From NCBI GenBank assembly GCA_034435635.1, contig DAOTWY010000068.1, positions 1 to 27,817 of the forward strand: a stretch of DNA of 27,817 bases, read 5' to 3'. Positions 24,902-27,817 of this stretch are shown in pieces. The notes beneath the pieces are model-generated. The model made no database searches and was not told the origin of the DNA. It saw nothing but the letters and a program-made list of their open reading frames with translations. The DNA comes from DAOTWY01 sp003696565 (lineage in GTDB: Bacteria; Chloroflexota; Anaerolineae; Aggregatilineales; Phototrophicaceae). Made by a program: the position numbers and the translations under genes. How positions within the stretch are numbered: the stretch's first letter is position 1; each line of letters starts with the position of its first letter.

Positions 24902-27664
24902 TCATGCGGAGGCATCTCCCAGGCGAACAATATGAGATAATTGCTGACGGCTTAAAAATAACGCTGTTAACATGGTGACCGTAAACAACACCGCTGCAAA
25001 CAACGAATATACGACCACGATCTCATCCCATGCTACTCGCACTAAATACGGCGGCAAGCCTCCACTAAAATCTAGCAAAGGTAAAAATAAGATGGTGGTT
25101 GTTACCCCGATTGATGTGCCGCTCAAAATACCACTGATCGCCATCATCCCCTGTAAAATCAAGACATAAATGGCAATTGATACACTGCCCAACCCCATGG
25201 CGCGTAATGCCCCAAGTTGAGATGCCTGGGCGCGGAATGATGCCACACTTTGAATAATCGCAGCAATTAGCGTTAACAAAATCGATGCCACAAACCCCAC
25301 AGATAAAAACCCCAGTACGCCGCGCCGTGCCGGTTCAGCCCGTGCTGCCTGTAAAGCCTGTTGTGGCTCCAACCAACGCACAACCGGAAACGCAATCTCA
25401 TCAATATGTGCCTTTACCGTCGCTACATCATAACCAGGGGCAAGCCGCAACCAATAATCATGTGGCAACTGCGTTCCCACTAACTCAAAAATTGGGTCTA
25501 AATTTGTGATGGCAAAAAACCCTGCATTGGGGTCTAAGGTGGGGAAGTAATCCACCACTGCCACAATCGGCACACGGGTATCGAACCAAGTGTTTAACGC
25601 CTGTACGCCAAATGTCACCTCTTGCCCCACAATCAAATTGTATGCCTCGGCTGTTTGGCGGCTAATGATAATCCCCGTTCGCTCCCCAGCTAATTGATTA
25701 AGCAAATCCGCCAACGGTTGATCTGCAAAATCATCACGAAAATAGGCAATCGCCGGTAAAGATACGCGATCCACGCCGATAACACGCCCTTCTAACCGTT
25801 GATTCCCGACAGTCAACCGTGCTGGATACCGCCCAAAGCGTGAAACATAAGCGATTCCTTCAACATCATATAAGGCTTCAATAGGAGGGACATTATATCC
25901 GGTAACGGTCTGCGTGACCTGCCCGCTAGCATCCTGCGAGTCTTCGGTTTGGGCATCCACAGCGGTCATCAACACTAAATCCGCCCCAATGCTGTAATGA
26001 ATTGTGTCCTCCAACGATTGATCTAAAGTGCTCGCCATTGAGGCGGTGAATCCCGTGAGGCTTAAGGTAAAAGCCATCATCAACAACGCCCCCCGATACC
26101 GCCCAATGGAGCGAGTCATCTCACGTAATGCCATCAATAAGGGGATGTCTGTGGTCAGGCTCACTAACCAACTCATCCATGTTAATAGCATTGGCAGCAG
26201 CCGTAAAAACAACAAGGCAAATGCCAATGCAAACACCGTTGGACCAATAAACACCAGCGGATCACTAAATGCGGACTGTCCTGCTTGCGTCTTAAACCCG
26301 CCCTCTCGTTGTAGTGTATACAACACATATAAGGCAGGGATCAAAAGTAGCACATCCAAATATGCCCGCTGCCACCATGCCTTGCCATAACGCGCTTGTC
26401 GCAGTGTGTTGATATTTTGTTGTGTGGTACGCCACGCTAAAAACAAGCCGCTGCTGGCTGAGATTAACACCGTACTCAACCCGATTGACAAAGCTTGTTG
26501 GGTTATCACCACATCTGGCACAGAACTCACATCATCAAACTGTAAGAAGGAAGCAGTTTGCCCAACCAGTTCAACCACGATGGGAGAAAGCACCAACGCA
26601 ACCCCTAACGCACTCAACGCTAGCATCAGCCACATCAGCATATGCACAAACAACACCGCCCCGCGGCTCATTCCCCTGCTGCGCAATTTAACATCCTCAG
26701 GTTGTTGACGTGTCACTAATAACCCTGCCACCAATGAGACAAAATACAACACCAAGCCCCCAACCGGCGCAATGATGATAAATAATTGTTGTGTTAGGTC
26801 ATTCACCTCTTTATTAAAGGCGGTTAGCCCTGCGCGTGGTGTTAAGTCCTCTCGTATACCTGGCAAAGCTGCCTCTAGCGTGCGCCCAGCATCCACCATC
26901 TTGCCCAAAAGCGCATCAACATCGGATGTCCGCACGTCACTACCATCAAACACAGTGAACCAGGCAGCCTCATCAACCGGATACTCAAAGTCTGCTAATA
27001 ATCGCCAAAAATCTGGCTCCTGTACTAGCATCACCTCATCAAAAAAACGCGGCACAAATATCCAACTAGGGTCATTAGTGTTAATCGGTCGCCAAAAAGC
27101 CGCCACACGGAAGGTTACTGCTTCTCCCCCACTGCGCTGTGCGGTAAAGGTGTCACCGATCTCAATACCTAACCGATAGAACATCCCCTCCGGTAGTAAG
27201 ACAGCAACAGTGTCATCGTCTAATGGCATATCATCAGACCATTCCCCGGCACTAATCCATATTTGATCGTCCGCACCCTTCAATGTACCTAAACCAAACG
27301 CCCCTAAGTTTAAGTTATCTTGGCGTGCAGTCCATGTACCCCCGCGTATATATGTCACCGCACGTTCAACCGGTAAGCCAATTGTCGACACAAAGTAATC
27401 TGTGGCGGCGAGGTTGGCACGCTCAACATCTTGCTGCCCAATGTTGCCATTCCATGCCCCTAAATACCGATAGCGAAAGGCATACGGTGGGGTATCTAGG
27501 CGCGAAGTCAACAAATCTGTATAGACAGCATCCACATACAACGACAAACTTAAGCTCAATGTCGCCGCGACAATCAACCCCAGCAGCACCCAAATCACCA
27601 GCAAAATATGTTGGCGAATGCGCTCCACTGTAAAAGCCGTTATATCCAAAAACCACAAAACCAT
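24902..27664 (-). CDS. FtsX/MacB-family ABC permease, large two-module form
   Basis: A 920-residue membrane protein. One helix (about 19-43) precedes an extracytoplasmic domain (about 50-290). Helices follow at about 293-317 and 336-366, with more at 390-410, 437-450, 469-490 and 525-545. A second extracytoplasmic domain (about 550-780) lies before a C-terminal FtsX block of three or four helices with the family stretch FRAQASQLGALRAMGLG. Two FtsX-like halves in one chain suit a whole transporter served by two ATPases. Such permeases move extracellular or membrane-embedded substrates by mechanotransmission. AGGGG is 5 bases before the ATG. It heads the operon, and a palindrome lies just upstream. 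Confidence 0.9.
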   Translation of the reverse strand: MVLWFLDITAFTVERIRQHILLVIWVLLGLIVAATLSLSLSLYVDAVYTDLLTSRLDTPPYAFRYRYLGAWNGNIGQQDVERANLAATDYFVSTIGLPVERAVTYIRGGTWTARQDNLNLGAFGLGTLKGADDQIWISAGEWSDDMPLDDDTVAVLLPEGMFYRLGIEIGDTFTAQRSGGEAVTFRVAAFWRPINTNDPSWIFVPRFFDEVMLVQEPDFWRLLADFEYPVDEAAWFTVFDGSDVRTSDVDALLGKMVDAGRTLEAALPGIREDLTPRAGLTAFNKEVNDLTQQLFIIIAPVGGLVLYFVSLVAGLLVTRQQPEDVKLRSRGMSRGAVLFVHMLMWLMLALSALGVALVLSPIVVELVGQTASFLQFDDVSSVPDVVITQQALSIGLSTVLISASSGLFLAWRTTQQNINTLRQARYGKAWWQRAYLDVLLLIPALYVLYTLQREGGFKTQAGQSAFSDPLVFIGPTVFALAFALLFLRLLPMLLTWMSWLVSLTTDIPLLMALREMTRSIGRYRGALLMMAFTLSLTGFTASMASTLDQSLEDTIHYSIGADLVLMTAVDAQTEDSQDASGQVTQTVTGYNVPPIEALYDVEGIAYVSRFGRYPARLTVGNQRLEGRVIGVDRVSLPAIAYFRDDFADQPLADLLNQLAGERTGIIISRQTAEAYNLIVGQEVTFGVQALNTWFDTRVPIVAVVDYFPTLDPNAGFFAITNLDPIFELVGTQLPHDYWLRLAPGYDVATVKAHIDEIAFPVVRWLEPQQALQAARAEPARRGVLGFLSVGFVASILLTLIAAIIQSVASFRAQASQLGALRAMGLGSVSIAIYVLILQGMMAISGILSGTSIGVTTTILFLPLLDFSGGLPPYLVRVAWDEIVVVYSLFAAVLFTVTMLTALFLSRQQLSHIVRLGDASA

Positions 27665-27680
27665 GCATTCCCCTGTTTTT

Positions 27681-27701
27681 ACGGGTATACGTTATTCCCG
27701 T
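27681..27701. promoter_or_regulatory. Palindrome upstream of the exporter operon (candidate operator)
   Basis: Arms ACGGGTATA (27681-27689) and TATTCCCGT (27693-27701) pair with one mismatch around a 3-base centre. It lies 16 bases before the permease start codon on the minus strand. A TTGAAA further upstream could be a -35 but no good -10 is clear. The site looks like a dimeric regulator operator; a short RNA hairpin is the alternative. Confidence 0.45.
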
Positions 27702-27817
27702 TGTTATTGTTTCAACTCATGCGTCGATTAACACCATGAATAGATACCGAACTGATGTGTATTTTGCAAGCAAGGCGTTTAGAAGGTGTTATGAGGGGAT
27801 TACAAGTTGGTAACCAG

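Noticed and set aside
26772..27179. Plus-strand open frame of 135 codons inside the permease gene
   Set aside because: Low-complexity Ser-rich antisense shadow; the permease frame has clear helices and the FtsX motif.

Overview
The window carries mostly bacterial housekeeping, transport and regulatory genes at moderate GC, densely packed. Several features suggest a member of the Chloroflexota (Anaerolineae-like): Shine-Dalgarno-led operons, Thr/Pro-rich linkers before a LysM module, a lipoprotein-type membrane fusion protein, CIRCE-controlled groEL, and several transporter proteins longer than their usual relatives. This placement is an inference from style and content; no rRNA or tRNA gene is present to confirm it.

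Layout. 1-214 holds the 3' end of a gene cut by the window edge. 218-4218 (minus) holds glgB and then groEL, the latter with a SigA-type promoter, a perfect CIRCE operator and a terminator. 4417-7378 (plus) is a tightly overlapping three-gene operon: FabH-like thiolase-fold enzyme, Nudix hydrolase and acyl-CoA ligase. 7484-9143 (plus) holds an alpha/beta hydrolase overlapping a HEAT-repeat protein. 9262-15158 (plus) is a complete HAAT-type (Liv) ABC importer in the order SBP, LivG-like ATPase, LivF-like ATPase, LivH, LivM; the LivF and LivM proteins carry extra N-terminal membrane segments. 15232-16861 holds a LacI-family regulator convergent with, and overlapping, pgmB. The pgmB promoter has a LacI-type operator just downstream of its -10. 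17089-18036 is a lone tyrosine recombinase. 18030-20675 (minus) is a secreted protein made of two fused extracellular solute-binding domains.

20945-27664 (minus) is a five-gene operon: large FtsX-type permease, lipoprotein MacA/HlyD-like adaptor, ABC ATPase with a C-terminal AbrB/SpoVT-like module, second MacB/LolD-type ATPase, and a membrane-anchored LysM protein translationally coupled to that ATPase by a TGATG junction.

How parts may work together. The acyl-activating genes followed by a HAAT importer on the same strand suggest uptake and CoA-activation of an organic acid, though the substrate is unknown. The right-hand operon looks like a cell-envelope ABC exporter or mechanotransmission machine with its own wall-binding partner; the AbrB-tailed ATPase and the LysM subunit are its most unusual parts. 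Several gene starts were corrected from Shine-Dalgarno evidence: groEL, the FabH-like gene, the Liv SBP, the LivF-like ATPase, the LysM gene, the adaptor and the first exporter ATPase. No gene-free stretch exceeds 300 bases. I saw no CRISPR array, insertion sequence, rRNA or tRNA.
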